The notes beneath the pieces are model-generated. The model was not told the DNA's origin, did no database searches, and worked only from the letters and a program-made list of their open reading frames with translations. Positions 1 through 11,545 of a DNA stretch of 64,000 bases are shown piece after piece. The position numbers and the translations under genes were made by a program. Origin of the DNA: Actinosynnema pretiosum (GTDB lineage Bacteria > Actinomycetota > Actinomycetes > Mycobacteriales > Pseudonocardiaceae); the NCBI RefSeq assembly GCF_024171695.1, contig NZ_JAMTCF010000015.1, positions 124,001 to 188,000 on the forward strand. Direction: 5' to 3'. Positions within the stretch are counted from its first letter, which is position 1, and every line of letters begins with the position of its first letter.

Positions 1-204
1 CTCGGACGTGCCGTCGGTGTAGGTGTTCGCGGTGTCGACGAAGTTGCCGCCGCGCTCGACGTAGGCGTCGAACAGCTGCCGCGCCTCCGCCTTCTCCGCC
101 CCCCAGCCGTGCTCGGTGCCGAACGTGGCCGTGCCCAGCGCGAGCGGGGAGACCCGCAGGCCGGAGCGGCCCAGCAGGCGGTAGGTGTCCAGGGTCAGTG
201 GCAT
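1..204 (-). CDS. Aldo/keto reductase, N-terminal fragment (runs off the window)
   Basis: Reading leftwards from the ATG at 204, the first 68 residues are visible. They begin MPLTLDTYRLLGRSGLRVSP and continue with LALGTATFG and GNFVDTANTYTDG, the (beta/alpha)8-barrel start of the aldo/keto reductase family, including the conserved Asp of the FVDTANTY segment and the downstream Tyr. Such enzymes reduce aldehydes or ketones with NADPH. The rest of the gene, with the Lys and His of the tetrad, lies outside the window. It is divergent from an XRE-type regulator, an arrangement that usually implies local control. The substrate cannot be told from this fragment. Confidence 0.85.
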   Translation of the reverse strand, partial: MPLTLDTYRLLGRSGLRVSPLALGTATFGTEHGWGAEKAEARQLFDAYVERGGNFVDTANTYTDGTSE

Positions 205-323
205 GTGACGTCTCCGGTGGTCGTGTTCCTCGTGCCGGGACGAGTCTGCTCACGGCGGTCCGGCGCGGTAAGGGAGAGCGCTTCCTGGGAACAGCCTTCC
301 CACCCTCCGCCGTTGAGGCGATC
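205..323. promoter_or_regulatory. Divergent promoter region with a GGGAA/TTCCC palindrome
   Basis: This 119-bp gap separates the divergent aldo/keto reductase and XRE regulator genes. It holds a perfect 6-bp inverted repeat, TGGGAA at 286-291 and TTCCCA at 297-302, separated by 5 bases and lying 22 bp before the regulator's ATG. A dyad at this place is a reasonable operator for autoregulation. Binding is inferred, not shown. Confidence 0.4.
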
Positions 324-1157
324 ATGACGACCCCCGCTGTGGACCGGAACCGCGAGCTGGCCGCCTTCCTGCGCAACCGCAGGGAGCGCCTGGACCCCGG
401 CGACCTCGGGCTGCCCGCGCGCGAGCGGGCCCGGCGCACCCCAGGGCTGCGCAGGGAGGAGGTCGCCGAGCTGGCCGGGGTGAGCGTGGACTACGTGGTG
501 CGGCTGGAGCAGGCGCGCGGGCTGCGGCCCTCGGTGGAGGTGGTGGAGGCGCTGGCCCGCGCGCTGCGGCTCGCCCCCGACGAGCGCACCTACCTGTTCG
601 ACCTGGCGCGGCGGCGGCCCCCCGAGCGCGGCGGGCTGACCACCGAGGCGGTCGCGCCGCTGGCCGGGCTGGTGGCCGACCTGTCGCCGCTGCCCGCGAT
701 GCTGCTCAACCACCGGTTCGACATCCTGGCCTGGAACCCGGAGCTGGCCGCGCTGCTGGTGGACGTCGACACCCTGCCGCCCTCCCGGCGCAACTCCATG
801 TGGCTGTGCCTGATGCACCCCGAGGTGCGCGAGTTCTACGTCGACCGGGAGCGGGTGGTGCGGGAGGGCGTGGCGCACATGCGGGCGGCCTGGGCCGCGC
901 ACCCGGACGACGTGGCGCTGAGCGGGCTCATCGCCGAGTTCACCGCGCGGAACCCGGAGTTCGCCAGGGTGTGGGCGGAGCGGGACGTGCTGGCGACCGG
1001 CCGGGGCAGCAAGGCGTTGCGGCACCCGGAGCTGGGGGTGCTGTCGGTGCAGTACGAGACGCTGAAGCCCGTGCAGGACCCCGATCAGCTGCTGGTGATC
1101 ATGCGTGCCGCCGACCCCGCCAGCCAGGCGGCGTTCGACCGGTTGCGGGCGCGGTGA
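324..1157 (+). CDS. XRE-family regulator with MmyB-like ligand-binding domain
   Basis: 277 aa from the ATG at 324; a longer frame from 198 exists, but its extra residues look like translated promoter. Residues about 10-75 form a helix-turn-helix (RTPGLRREEVAELAGVSVDY, then LEQARGLRPS). The rest matches the MmyB-like C-terminal domain (MLLNHRFDILAWNPELAALL), a PAS-like fold thought to bind a small lipophilic ligand. This family is abundant in actinomycetes and often sits divergently from one oxidoreductase that it controls. Here that partner is the aldo/keto reductase at the left edge. It probably acts as a cytosolic repressor or activator of that pair; the ligand is unknown. Confidence 0.85.
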   Translation: MTTPAVDRNRELAAFLRNRRERLDPGDLGLPARERARRTPGLRREEVAELAGVSVDYVVRLEQARGLRPSVEVVEALARALRLAPDERTYLFDLARRRPPERGGLTTEAVAPLAGLVADLSPLPAMLLNHRFDILAWNPELAALLVDVDTLPPSRRNSMWLCLMHPEVREFYVDRERVVREGVAHMRAAWAAHPDDVALSGLIAEFTARNPEFARVWAERDVLATGRGSKALRHPELGVLSVQYETLKPVQDPDQLLVIMRAADPASQAAFDRLRAR

Positions 1158-1212
1158 CCCCGTCCCCGCGACGGGTCCGGCCTCACGCGCCCGCCCTTCA
1201 CGCGCCTATCTT

Positions 1213-3777
1213 TCACGCGTCGGCCACCCACCCGTCGGCCACCGGCAGCGAGATCACCATCGTCAGCCCGCCGCCCGGCGTGTCCTCGGCGTTGATCGTG
1301 CCACCCATCGCGTCCACGAAACCCTTGGCCACGCTGAGACCCAGCCCCACGCCGGGCGTGCTGTCCCGGTCCCCGAGCCGCTGGAACGGGGTGAACACCG
1401 CCCGCGCGGACTTCTCCGGCACGCCGCTGCCGTGGTCCACCACGCGCAGCTCCACCCGGTCGTCGTGCGCGCTGGCCCGCACCACCACCTCCGGCTCGTG
1501 CTCGGTGATCACCCCGTCGCCGTCCACGTCCACCACCCGCCGGGGCGAGAGCCTGCCGTGCCGCAGCGCGTTGTCCACCACGTTGGCCACCACCCGCTCC
1601 AGCAGGCCGCTGTCCGCCAGCACCGGTGGCAGGTCCTCCGGCACGTCCGCGGACACCGCCGCGCGGTCGTCCAGCCCGGACAGCGCCCGCGCGACCACCT
1701 CGTCGTAGGTCACCGGCCGCAGCAGCGGCGCGACCGCCCCGGTGGCCAGGCGGGAGGAGTCGAGCAGGTTGTCGATCAGCCCGGCCAACCGGTCCGCCGA
1801 CACCTCCACGGCCTCCAGCAGCTCGCCGGTGTCCTCTTCGGACAGTGCGAGCGCCGGGTCGCGCAGGCTGCCGATCGCGGCCTTGATGGAGGTCAGCGGG
1901 GTGCGCAGGTCGTGGCCCACGGCGGACAGGATCGCGGTGCGCAGCTCGGTGGTCGCCGCCCGCCGCTGCGCGTCCGCCGTCTCGACCGCCATCCGCTGCT
2001 GCCGCAGCGCCAGCAGCGCCTGACCGGCCGCGGTCTCCAGCGCGCGCTGGTCGGCGGCGGGCAGCGGGCGCCCGCGCAGCGACAGGTGCACGTCCGCCGT
2101 GACCGGCACGTCCGCGTCGGCCTCGTCCGGCTCGTCGCACGGCCTCGGGCCAACGCACGCCACCCGCCGCCACTCCCCGTCCACCCGCTCCAGCATCGCC
2201 ACCGACTCCATGCCGAAGTTCTCCCTGACCTTCTCCAGCAGCCGCACCAGCGGGTGCGGGCTGGTCAGCACGGTGCGCGCGTAGGAGGCGAGCAGCGCGG
2301 CCTCGGTGCGGGCGCGCGCGGCCTGCGCGGCCAACCGGGCGGCCCGGTCGACCACCAGCGCCACCAGCACCGCCACGGTCACCATCACCACCAGCGTCAG
2401 CATGTTCTCCGGCGTGGCGATGGTGAGGCTGTAGAACGGCGGGGTGAAGAAGTAGTTCAGCAGCACCGCCCCGACCAGCGCGGCCACCACCGCGGGCCCC
2501 AGCCCGCCGACCAGCGCGACCACCACCGTGGCCAGGAAGAACCCGACCAGGTCGGTGGAGAAGTCCAGCTCCTCCTGCAGCGCCATGCCGATCCCGGTCA
2601 CCAGCACCGGCAGCAGCAGCGCCAGCGACCAGCCGAGGACCTGGCGGGACGCGGTCAGCGGGTTGCGGTCGACCTTCCAGCGCGGGGCGCGGCGCGACTC
2701 GTCGTGGGTGACCATGTGCACGTCGATGCTGCCGGACTGCCCGATCACGGCCGCGCCGATGCCCTCGTCGAACACCCGCGCCAGGCGGGTGCGGCGGGAG
2801 GTGCCCAGCACGAGCTGGGTGGCGTTGACGCCGCGCGCGAACTCCAGCAGCGCGGCGGGCACGTCGTCGCCGACGACCATGTGGAACGTGGCCCCGACGT
2901 CCTCGGTCAGCTTGCGCAGCGCCGCGATCGACTCGGGCGCGGAACCGGCCAGGCCGTCGCCGCGCATGGTGTGCACCACCAGCAGCTCCGCCCCGGCGCG
3001 GGCGGCGATGCGGCGGGCGCGCCGGATCAGCGTCTCGCTCTCCGCGCCGCCGGTCACCGCGACCACGACCCGCTCGCGGGCCTCCCAGGTGTCGGTGATG
3101 CGCTGCTCGGTGCGGTACCGCTGGAGCGCCACGTCCACCTGGTCGGCCACCCACAGCAGCGCCAGCTCGCGCAGCGCGGTCAGGTTCCCGACCCGGAAGT
3201 AGTTGCCCAGCGCGGCGTCGATCTTGTGCGCGGCGTAGACGTTGCCGTGCGCCAGGCGGCGCCGCAGCGCCTCCGGGGTCAGGTCGACCAGCTCGACCTG
3301 CTCGGCGCGGCGCACCACCTCGTCGGGGATGGTCTCGCGCTGCTCGACGCGGGTGATGCGGCGCACCACGTCGTTGAGCGACTCCAGGTGCTGGATGTTG
3401 AGCGTGGACAGCACGTCGATCCCGGCGTCCAGCAGCTCCTCCACGTCCTGCCAGCGCTTGGCGTTGCGGGAGCCGGGGGCGTTGGTGTGCGCCAGCTCGT
3501 CCACCACGGCGATCTCGGGCGCGCGCGCCAGGACCGCGTCCACGTCCATCTCGGTGATCGTGGTCCCCCGGTGCTGGACCTCGCGGCGCGGCAGCACCTC
3601 CAGGCCGTCGACCATGCTGGCGGTGCGCTCCCGGCCGTGCGTCTCGACCAGGGCGACGACGACGTCCGCGCCGCGCTCCCGCCGCCGGTGCGCCTCGCCG
3701 AGCATCGCGAAGGTCTTGCCGACGCCAGGGGCCGCGCCCAGGTAGATGCGCAGTTCGCCGCGCTTGCGCTTGTCCAC
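1213..3777 (-). CDS. kdpD: KdpD osmosensitive potassium sensor histidine kinase
   Basis: 854 aa from a GTG at 3777. The N-terminal KdpD domain carries a Walker A loop GAAPGVGKT (residues 14-22), followed by a universal-stress-protein-like domain (residues about 220-370). Four closely spaced membrane segments (about 390-490) and a GAF-like region come next. The HisKA box SAVGHDLRTPLTSIKA places the phospho-accepting His near residue 622, and a HATPase domain (NVVDNALRHG, GSGVPE, GVGLGLSVAKG) ends the protein. KdpD senses potassium limitation and phosphorylates KdpE. It lies 72 bp after kdpC, across a hairpin with a T-run, so its level may be set apart from the transporter. No kdpE follows, which is unusual. 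Confidence 0.95.
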   Translation of the reverse strand: MDKRKRGELRIYLGAAPGVGKTFAMLGEAHRRRERGADVVVALVETHGRERTASMVDGLEVLPRREVQHRGTTITEMDVDAVLARAPEIAVVDELAHTNAPGSRNAKRWQDVEELLDAGIDVLSTLNIQHLESLNDVVRRITRVEQRETIPDEVVRRAEQVELVDLTPEALRRRLAHGNVYAAHKIDAALGNYFRVGNLTALRELALLWVADQVDVALQRYRTEQRITDTWEARERVVVAVTGGAESETLIRRARRIAARAGAELLVVHTMRGDGLAGSAPESIAALRKLTEDVGATFHMVVGDDVPAALLEFARGVNATQLVLGTSRRTRLARVFDEGIGAAVIGQSGSIDVHMVTHDESRRAPRWKVDRNPLTASRQVLGWSLALLLPVLVTGIGMALQEELDFSTDLVGFFLATVVVALVGGLGPAVVAALVGAVLLNYFFTPPFYSLTIATPENMLTLVVMVTVAVLVALVVDRAARLAAQAARARTEAALLASYARTVLTSPHPLVRLLEKVRENFGMESVAMLERVDGEWRRVACVGPRPCDEPDEADADVPVTADVHLSLRGRPLPAADQRALETAAGQALLALRQQRMAVETADAQRRAATTELRTAILSAVGHDLRTPLTSIKAAIGSLRDPALALSEEDTGELLEAVEVSADRLAGLIDNLLDSSRLATGAVAPLLRPVTYDEVVARALSGLDDRAAVSADVPEDLPPVLADSGLLERVVANVVDNALRHGRLSPRRVVDVDGDGVITEHEPEVVVRASAHDDRVELRVVDHGSGVPEKSARAVFTPFQRLGDRDSTPGVGLGLSVAKGFVDAMGGTINAEDTPGGGLTMVISLPVADGWVADA

Positions 3778-3812
3778 GGTCCCGCCCGCTCCCGAGATCA
3801 GAAAAAGGGGAA

Positions 3813-3845
3813 GACCGGGGGCCGCCCTGAAGACGGCCCCCGGTC
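3813..3845 (-). terminator. Intrinsic terminator or attenuator between kdpC and kdpD
   Basis: Perfect 12-bp stems at 3813-3824 and 3834-3845 enclose a 9-base loop. Read on the minus strand, the hairpin is followed by CTTCCCCTTTTTC. A strong GC stem plus a T-run is rare in such GC-rich DNA. It sits just after the kdpC stop and before kdpD, so it could end most kdpFABC transcripts and reduce kdpD expression. Confidence 0.65.
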
Positions 3846-3849
3846 GGTG

Positions 3850-4397
3850 TCACTCCGCCGCGTCCACGGCCCGGTTGAGGGCGGTGACGTTGACGCCCGG
3901 CTCGCCCACGAACCCGAGCGAGCGGCCCACCGAGGCCTCGGCGATCAGCGCCCGCACGGCGTCCTCCGACAGCCCGCGCTCCCGCGCCACGCGCGGCGCC
4001 TGGATCGCCGCGTACTCGGCGCTGATCAGCGGGTCCAGGCCGGAGGCCGAGGCGGTCACCGCGTCCTGCGGCACGGCGTCCTCGGCCACGCCCTCGCGCT
4101 CGGCGACCTCGGCGCGCCGCTCGGCGATCACCGCGTCGTAGTCGGCGTTGCGCTCGCCCTTGTTGGACCCGCCCGACGCCGGCAGCGTCGCCATCGACGG
4201 GCGCGGCTGGAACCAGCCACCGCCCTCGCGCGGCACCACGACCAGCTCGGTGCCGGTCGCCTCCGCGTTGCCGTGCAGGCCCGGCACGCGCGAGACGAGC
4301 CAGACGGCGGCGGGGTAGAGCACGCCGGTGATGACGGTCAGCACCAGCAGGACGCGCAGACCGGCCAGGGCCTGCTTCACGAACGCGTTCACGGAGT

Positions 4398-4401
<4 letters not shown>
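3850..4401 (-). CDS. kdpC: KdpC, potassium-transporting ATPase subunit C
   Basis: 183 aa from a GTG at 4401 whose GTGA overlaps the kdpB stop; a second in-frame GTG at 4392 is also possible. One N-terminal membrane helix ([20 protein letters not shown]) is followed by the KdpC periplasmic domain with [27 protein letters not shown] and the C-terminal [15 protein letters not shown]. KdpC bridges KdpA and KdpB and raises the ATP affinity of the pump. The length is normal for the family. The gene is translationally coupled to kdpB. Confidence 0.95.
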
Positions 4402-6430
<2,029 letters not shown>

Positions 6431-6434
<4 letters not shown>

Positions 6435-8053
6435 AGCAGTGCCTCCGCGATGGGGCCGAGGGCGAGGGCGGGGACGAAGGTGAGGGCGGCGACGAGCACG
6501 ATCGCGCCGACCAGCAGCGAGGCGAACAGCGGGCTGTCGGTCGGGAGCGTGCCCGCGGTCTGCGGGACGCGCTTCTGCGCGGCGAGCGAGCCCGCCAGGC
6601 ACAGCACCGCGACGATCGGGACGAACCGGCCGAGCAGCATGCACACGCCGAGCGAGGACTGGAACCAGTCGCTGGTGACGGTGATGCCCGCGAACGCGCT
6701 GCCGTTGTTGTTCGAGGCCGACGCGTAGGCGTAGAGGATCTCGGACAGGCCGTGCTCGCCGGGGTTGTTCAGGTACCCGGCGGTCGACGGGAGCACCGCC
6801 GCGATCCCGGCCCCGACCAGCACCAGCGCGGGCATGGCCAGGATGGACAGCGCGGCGCAGGTCACCTCGCGGCGGCCGAGCTTCTTGCCCAGGTACTCCG
6901 GGGTGCGGCCGACCATCAGACCGGCCAGGAACATCGCGATGACCGCCATCACCAGGATGCTGTAGAGGCCGGTGCCGACGCCGCCGGGGGTCATCTCGCC
7001 GAACAGCATGTTCAGCAGCGTCGCGCCGCCGCCCAGGCCGGTGAGGCTGTCGTGCATGGCGTTGACCGCGCCGGTGGAGGTGGCGGTGGTGGTGTTGGCG
7101 AACAGGGCGCTGCCGGGGATGCCGAACCGCAGCTCCTTGCCCTCCAGGGGGCGCAGGCCGTGCGCCTCGGCCGCCCAGATCACCGCGAGCATCGCGGTCC
7201 ACAGCGCGCCCATCACGCTCAGCAGCACGTAGCCCTGCTTGCGGTTGCCGACCAGGGTGCCGAAGGTGCGGGTGAGCGAGACCGGGATCAGCAGGATCAG
7301 GAAGACCTCGACCAGGTTCGACCAGCCGTTGGGGTTCTCGAACGGGTGGGCGGAGTTGGCGTTGAAGATGCCGCCGCCGTTGGTGCCCAGCTCCTTGATG
7401 GCCTCCTGCGAGGCGGCCGGGGCGATGGCGACCTGCTGGCCGTCGACGTCCACGCCTGCCTTCAGGCTCATCACCACGCCGGTCGCGACCAGCACGATGG
7501 CGAACACGAACGACACGGGCAGCAGGATTCGCAGGGTGCCCCTGGTGAGGTCGACCCAGAAGTTGCCGAGCCGGTCGGTGCCCGCGCGGGTGAAGCCGCG
7601 CACCAGCGCGACGGCGACGGCCATGCCGACCGCGCCGGAGACGAAGTTCTGCACGGTCAGCCCGGCCATCTGCACGGTGTGGCCGAGCACGGTCTCCGGG
7701 ACGTAGGACTGCCAGTTCGTGTTGGCCACGAACGAGGCGGCGGTGTTGAACGCCATGCCGGGCGTGACCGCGCCCCGGTCGTGGTCGAACGGCAGCCAGG
7801 GCTGCACGCGCTGCATCACGTAGAGCAGCACCACGCCGACGAAGGAGAACCCGAGCACGCCCTGCGCGTAGGTCCCCCAGCGCTGCTGCGACTCGGGGTC
7901 GATCCGGGCGACGCGGTAGAGCGCGCGTTCGACCTTGGTGTGCTTCGCGTCGGTGTAGACGCGGGCCATGTAGTCGCCGAAGGGCCGGTAGGCGGCGGCC
8001 AGCGCGACGATGAGCAGGCCGACCTGGAGCAGGCCCGCCGTGGTCGAGGACAT
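6431..8053 (-). CDS. kdpA: KdpA, potassium-binding channel-like subunit
   Basis: 540 aa from the ATG at 8053, which shares one base with the kdpF stop. It is a polytopic membrane protein of the SKT superfamily. The four selectivity-loop regions are recognisable around [49 protein letters not shown] and [13 protein letters not shown]. KdpA binds potassium on the outer face and passes it to KdpB. Length and order match standard kdpFABC operons. Confidence 0.97.
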
Positions 8054-8154
8054 CAGAACTTCTCCGGCCTGATCAGCGCGACGAACAGGTAACCGATGAG
8101 CAGCAGGGCCAGCACGCCACCGACGGCGTTGGCCACGACTCCCGTGCCGCCCAT
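8053..8154 (-). CDS. kdpF: KdpF, small stabilising subunit
   Basis: 33 aa ([13 protein letters not shown], then a hydrophobic helix ending [12 protein letters not shown]). The terminal ALIRPEKF is typical of KdpF. It is a single-span membrane peptide that stabilises the Kdp complex. Its ATG overlaps the stop of the small ORF upstream by one base, and its stop overlaps the kdpA start by one base, so the three are read as one coupled unit. Confidence 0.9.
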   Translation of the reverse strand: MGGTGVVANAVGGVLALLLIGYLFVALIRPEKF

Positions 8155-8237
8155 CAGAGCCGCTCCAGTCCGCGCACCCCGAGGGCGAGCAGTCCGAACA
8201 CAGCGACGAGCAGCGACGCGTAGGCCAGGTCGGCCAT
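8154..8237 (-). CDS. 27-aa predicted membrane peptide leading the kdp operon
   Basis: MADLAYASLLVAVFGLLALG followed by VRGLERL, one hydrophobic helix with a basic tail. A good ribosome site (GGGAG, about 8 bases before the ATG) and a one-base stop/start overlap with kdpF argue that it is translated. It resembles KdpF in size and layout but lacks the RPEKF ending. It could be a second small Kdp subunit or a leader peptide whose translation opens the kdpF start. I do not recognise a named family. Confidence 0.6.
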   Translation of the reverse strand: MADLAYASLLVAVFGLLALGVRGLERL

Positions 8238-8581
8238 GAGCGTGCTCCCTTCCCCACTTCGAGCGGCCCCCGTTCGTGGGGACCGCGACGCCAGAAGGGT
8301 GCATCGGGGGAAACGGCGTGAGCGGGTTGCTGATGGGTCTTTGACGGGGTGAACAGGGGGATTTACGCGTCGTTGACGGGCGGGGTGATCTGGGTATCAG
8401 TGCAGGTCACGAACGGGGGAGTGGTTTCGGGTGATCTTCGTTGCGGACGGTGACCGGGTGGCGTTGACGCGGGCGGGCGGTGGCGCGAGGAAAGCGCAAG
8501 TTCGGCGGGCGCGGGCTTGTCGCCGGGGCGCGCGCCCGGATGGGATCGGGGCCTTCCGATCCGATCCTCCGAGGGAGAGCG
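8238..8581. promoter_or_regulatory. Divergent promoter region between the kdp operon and phoU
   Basis: This 344-bp gap has no credible ORF. Near the kdp side an imperfect hairpin (8264-8271 with 8278-8285, one mismatch) lies in the expected kdp leader. On the plus strand a promoter-like pair TTGACG (8373-8378) and TATCAG (8395-8400), 16 bp apart, could serve phoU, with GGGAGAG as ribosome site before 8582. I see no recognisable c-di-AMP riboswitch or KdpE box by eye. Confidence 0.4.
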
Positions 8582-9418
8582 ATGCGCGACGTGTTCCACG
8601 ACCGGCGGGACGCGCTGGTGCTGGACCTGGCCGCCATGTGCGACCTGGCCGGGCGGGCGCTGCTGGACGCGACCCGCGCCCTGCTGGACGGTGACGCCGG
8701 ACTGGCCCGGCGGGTCGTCGCGGGCGACCGGGAGCTGGACCGGGCGCGGGGCGCCGCGCGGCACGGCGGCCAGGTGCTGCTCGCGACCCAGTCCCCGGTC
8801 GCGGGCGACCTGCGGTCCGTGCTGGCCGTGCTGCGCGGCGTTGAGGACGCCGAGCGCATGGGCGACCTGGCCCGGCACGTGGCCGAGGCGGTGCTGCGCA
8901 GGCACCCCGAGCCGGTGCTGCCCGAGGTGCTGCGCGACCGGTTCGAGCGGCTCGGGGCGCTGGCCGCCGCCACCGCCGGGATCGCCGCGCGCCTGGTGCG
9001 CGAGGGCGGTCCCGCGCTGGAGCGCGAGCTGGCCCGCGCCGAGGCGCAGGTCGACGCGCTGCACGAGTCGCTGTTCCCGGTGCTGGAGCACCGCGCCTGG
9101 CGGCACGGCGTGCCCGCCGCCGTCGACGCGGCGCTGCTCAGCGGCCACTGCGAGCGGTTCGCCGACCACGCCCGCGCGATCGGCCGCCGCAGCGCCCAGG
9201 AGCACCCCACAGGCTTGGGCCACTCCGCAGGCCGGGAGCGCTCCGCTGGCCGGGAGCACTCCGCTGACCTGGATCACGCCGCCGACGTGGACCACCCCGT
9301 CGCCGTGCCCGCTCAGGCCCCCACGTGGATGCCGGGCCTGCGCTCCGGGTCGGACTCGTGCGCCCGGATGATCTCCCGCACCACCGGGGCCGTGTCGCCG
9401 CGCCCCACCAGCAGGTAG
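8582..9418 (+). CDS. phoU: PhoU-domain protein
   Basis: 278 aa from the ATG at 8582, chosen for the ribosome site GGGAGAG just upstream. Residues 1-205 form the two repeated three-helix PhoU bundles ([54 protein letters not shown]). PhoU proteins tune phosphate uptake and the PhoR/PhoB response, and some actinomycete paralogues are linked to other ion transporters. Here it lies between kdp and a permease rather than next to pst genes, so a role in ion homeostasis is possible. The C-terminal 75 residues are low-complexity, with repeats of the type [17 protein letters not shown]. They run 106 bp into the convergent permease gene, so the true end may be a later addition to the family fold. Confidence 0.75.
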   Translation: MRDVFHDRRDALVLDLAAMCDLAGRALLDATRALLDGDAGLARRVVAGDRELDRARGAARHGGQVLLATQSPVAGDLRSVLAVLRGVEDAERMGDLARHVAEAVLRRHPEPVLPEVLRDRFERLGALAAATAGIAARLVREGGPALERELARAEAQVDALHESLFPVLEHRAWRHGVPAAVDAALLSGHCERFADHARAIGRRSAQEHPTGLGHSAGRERSAGREHSADLDHAADVDHPVAVPAQAPTWMPGLRSGSDSCARMISRTTGAVSPRPTSR

Positions 9419-11298
9419 CGGAACAGGTGCCCCAGCGGGCTGCCCTCGCTCCACGCGAAGTGGCAGTGCGGGCGCACCCCGGTGCAGTCGCGCAGCGCCA
9501 GCAGTATCGCGGCGATCGCGTTCGGCGCCGCCGGGCTGTCCGCGCGCAGCACCCGGTGGCCGCCCACCTCCACGCCGCGCACCTCCAGCACGTCGCTGAA
9601 GTCCGACGGGTCCACCACGTCGATCTCCAGGAACAGCACGTCCGCCTGCCCCGGCACCGGGTTGACCCCGCGCTGCTCGGCCTCCTTGTCCGCGTACTCG
9701 GCCACGTCACCGGCCTGCCTGCGGTTCGCGATCACGGTCAGCGCGCCGTCGTGGGCGATCGAGTCGGTGATGAGCCTGCGCGCGGTCTCGTCGAACTCGA
9801 TGTGCTCCACGCGCAGCTCGGTGGTGCGCGAGATCCGCGAGACCAGCGAGACGGCGATGATGCCGACGATGAACACGAACGAGATCGTGATGCCGTCCGG
9901 CTTCTCGATCACGTTCTCCACCAGCGCGTACACCAGGATCAGGGTCAGCACCGCGAACGCCGTCGCCGCGCCCCGCCGCCGGGCGCGCGCCACCGACAGG
10001 GTCACCGCCACCGACGCCGACACCATCATCGCCAGGATGCCGGTCGCGTACGCGCCCGCCTGGGCGTCCACGTCGGCCTGGAAGATCACCGTGATGCCGA
10101 CGCAGATCACCGTGTAGACCAGCACGACCGGGCGGACCGCGCGGGTCCAGTCCGGGGCCATGCCGTACGCGGGCAGGTAGCGCGGCACGATGTTGATCAG
10201 CCCGGCCATCGCGGACGCGCCCGCGAACCACAGGATCAGCACGCTGCTGATGTCGTAGGCCGTGCCGACCCACTCGCCGATCAGCTCGTGCGCCAGGTAC
10301 GCGAGCGCGCGCCCGTTCGCCTCGCCGCCGGGGCGGAACTGCTCGACCGGCACGAGCAGGGTGGTGACGAAGCTGGTCGCCACCAGGTACACCGACATGA
10401 TCAGCGCGGCGGCGGTGAGCAGCTTGCGGGTGTTGCGGATGCGGTTCGCCAGGCGCTCGGCGTCGTCGGCGCCCTTCGCGGCCACCAGCGGCATCATGCT
10501 GACGCCGGTCTCGAAGCCGGACAGGCCGAGCACGAGCAGCGGGAACGCCAGCAGGGCCGGGCCGACCACGCCCAGCACCCCGCCGCCGCCGGTGGAGGTC
10601 AGCGCCGCGAACCAGCCGTCCAGCACGGCGGGGTTCGCCACCACCTCCAGCACGCCCGCCACCACGACCACCGCGTTGAGCAGCAGGAACACCGCCACCA
10701 GCGGGATCGCGACGCTGACCGCCTCGGTGAAGCCGAGCAGGAACACCCCGCCCAGCACGAGCAGCAGCACCACCGTGACCAGCACCTCGTGCCCGTGCAG
10801 GAACGCGGGCGCGTGCGGGTTCTCCAGCGCGTGCACCGACGCGTCCGCCGCCGACAGGGTGATCGTGATGATCCACGAGGTGGCCACGAAGCCCAGCAGC
10901 ACCAGCACGAACAGCTTCCCGCGCCAGAACGGCAGCAGGTCCTCCAGCATCGCCACCGAGCCCTGCCCGTGCGGCGACTCGTGCGCGACCCGCCGGTACA
11001 TGGGCAGCATCCCGAACAGGGTCAGCGCGACGATCAGCAGCGTCGCCAGCGGCGAGACCGCCCCGGCGGCCAGCGCCGCGATGCCCGGCAGGTAGGACAG
11101 GGTCGAGAAGTAGTCGACGCCGGTCAGGCACATGACCTTCCACCACGCCTGCGGCGTGCTGTGCTGGTCGGTGCCCGCGGGTCCCGCCGGTTGCACCCGG
11201 TGCTCCAGCAGCCAGCGCCCCACCCGGTTCGCGGGCGCGGCCGGGCGTACCGGGCTTTCCACCCTGGGTGGAACGGCGAAAACCGGTGTTTCGGACAT
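9313..11298 (-). CDS. APC-superfamily permease (amino acid or potassium transporter)
   Basis: 661 aa from the ATG at 11298, preferred over 11334 because GAGGAGAG lies at ribosome-site distance. About twelve membrane helices span residues 60-500, starting with the APC-like segment [21 protein letters not shown] soluble C-terminal domain of about 150 residues follows ([38 protein letters not shown]). This layout, a permease core plus cytosolic tail, resembles KimA/KUP-type potassium importers as well as actinomycete amino acid permeases. The position beside kdp favours potassium, but the substrate is an inference. Its 3' end overlaps phoU by 106 bp in convergent orientation. Confidence 0.8.
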   Translation of the reverse strand: MSETPVFAVPPRVESPVRPAAPANRVGRWLLEHRVQPAGPAGTDQHSTPQAWWKVMCLTGVDYFSTLSYLPGIAALAAGAVSPLATLLIVALTLFGMLPMYRRVAHESPHGQGSVAMLEDLLPFWRGKLFVLVLLGFVATSWIITITLSAADASVHALENPHAPAFLHGHEVLVTVVLLLVLGGVFLLGFTEAVSVAIPLVAVFLLLNAVVVVAGVLEVVANPAVLDGWFAALTSTGGGGVLGVVGPALLAFPLLVLGLSGFETGVSMMPLVAAKGADDAERLANRIRNTRKLLTAAALIMSVYLVATSFVTTLLVPVEQFRPGGEANGRALAYLAHELIGEWVGTAYDISSVLILWFAGASAMAGLINIVPRYLPAYGMAPDWTRAVRPVVLVYTVICVGITVIFQADVDAQAGAYATGILAMMVSASVAVTLSVARARRRGAATAFAVLTLILVYALVENVIEKPDGITISFVFIVGIIAVSLVSRISRTTELRVEHIEFDETARRLITDSIAHDGALTVIANRRQAGDVAEYADKEAEQRGVNPVPGQADVLFLEIDVVDPSDFSDVLEVRGVEVGGHRVLRADSPAAPNAIAAILLALRDCTGVRPHCHFAWSEGSPLGHLFRYLLVGRGDTAPVVREIIRAHESDPERRPGIHVGA

Positions 11299-11545
11299 TC
11301 GGGGTCTCTCCTCGGAGATCACGGCGTCGGGCATGAGAAGTCAACGTCCCCGTGCGGTCCGGAGGAGTGAATATCGCGGTGGGAGGGCGTAAAAAAAGCA
11401 TCAAAATCGCCGTGCGGTCGCGGTTCGGGGGAATTCGCGGGCGGACCCCCGGCGGATCAGGGCGGCGTCAATCCGGCGTCGCGCACCGTTGGGAACGCGT
11501 ACGCGCCGCTGTCGCCCGGCGGGGTTCGGGCGTGTGCTGGCGGGC

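Noticed and set aside
8238-8581. A c-di-AMP (ydaO-type) riboswitch in the kdp leader
   Set aside because: A hairpin is present, but I could not match the conserved ydaO core by eye.
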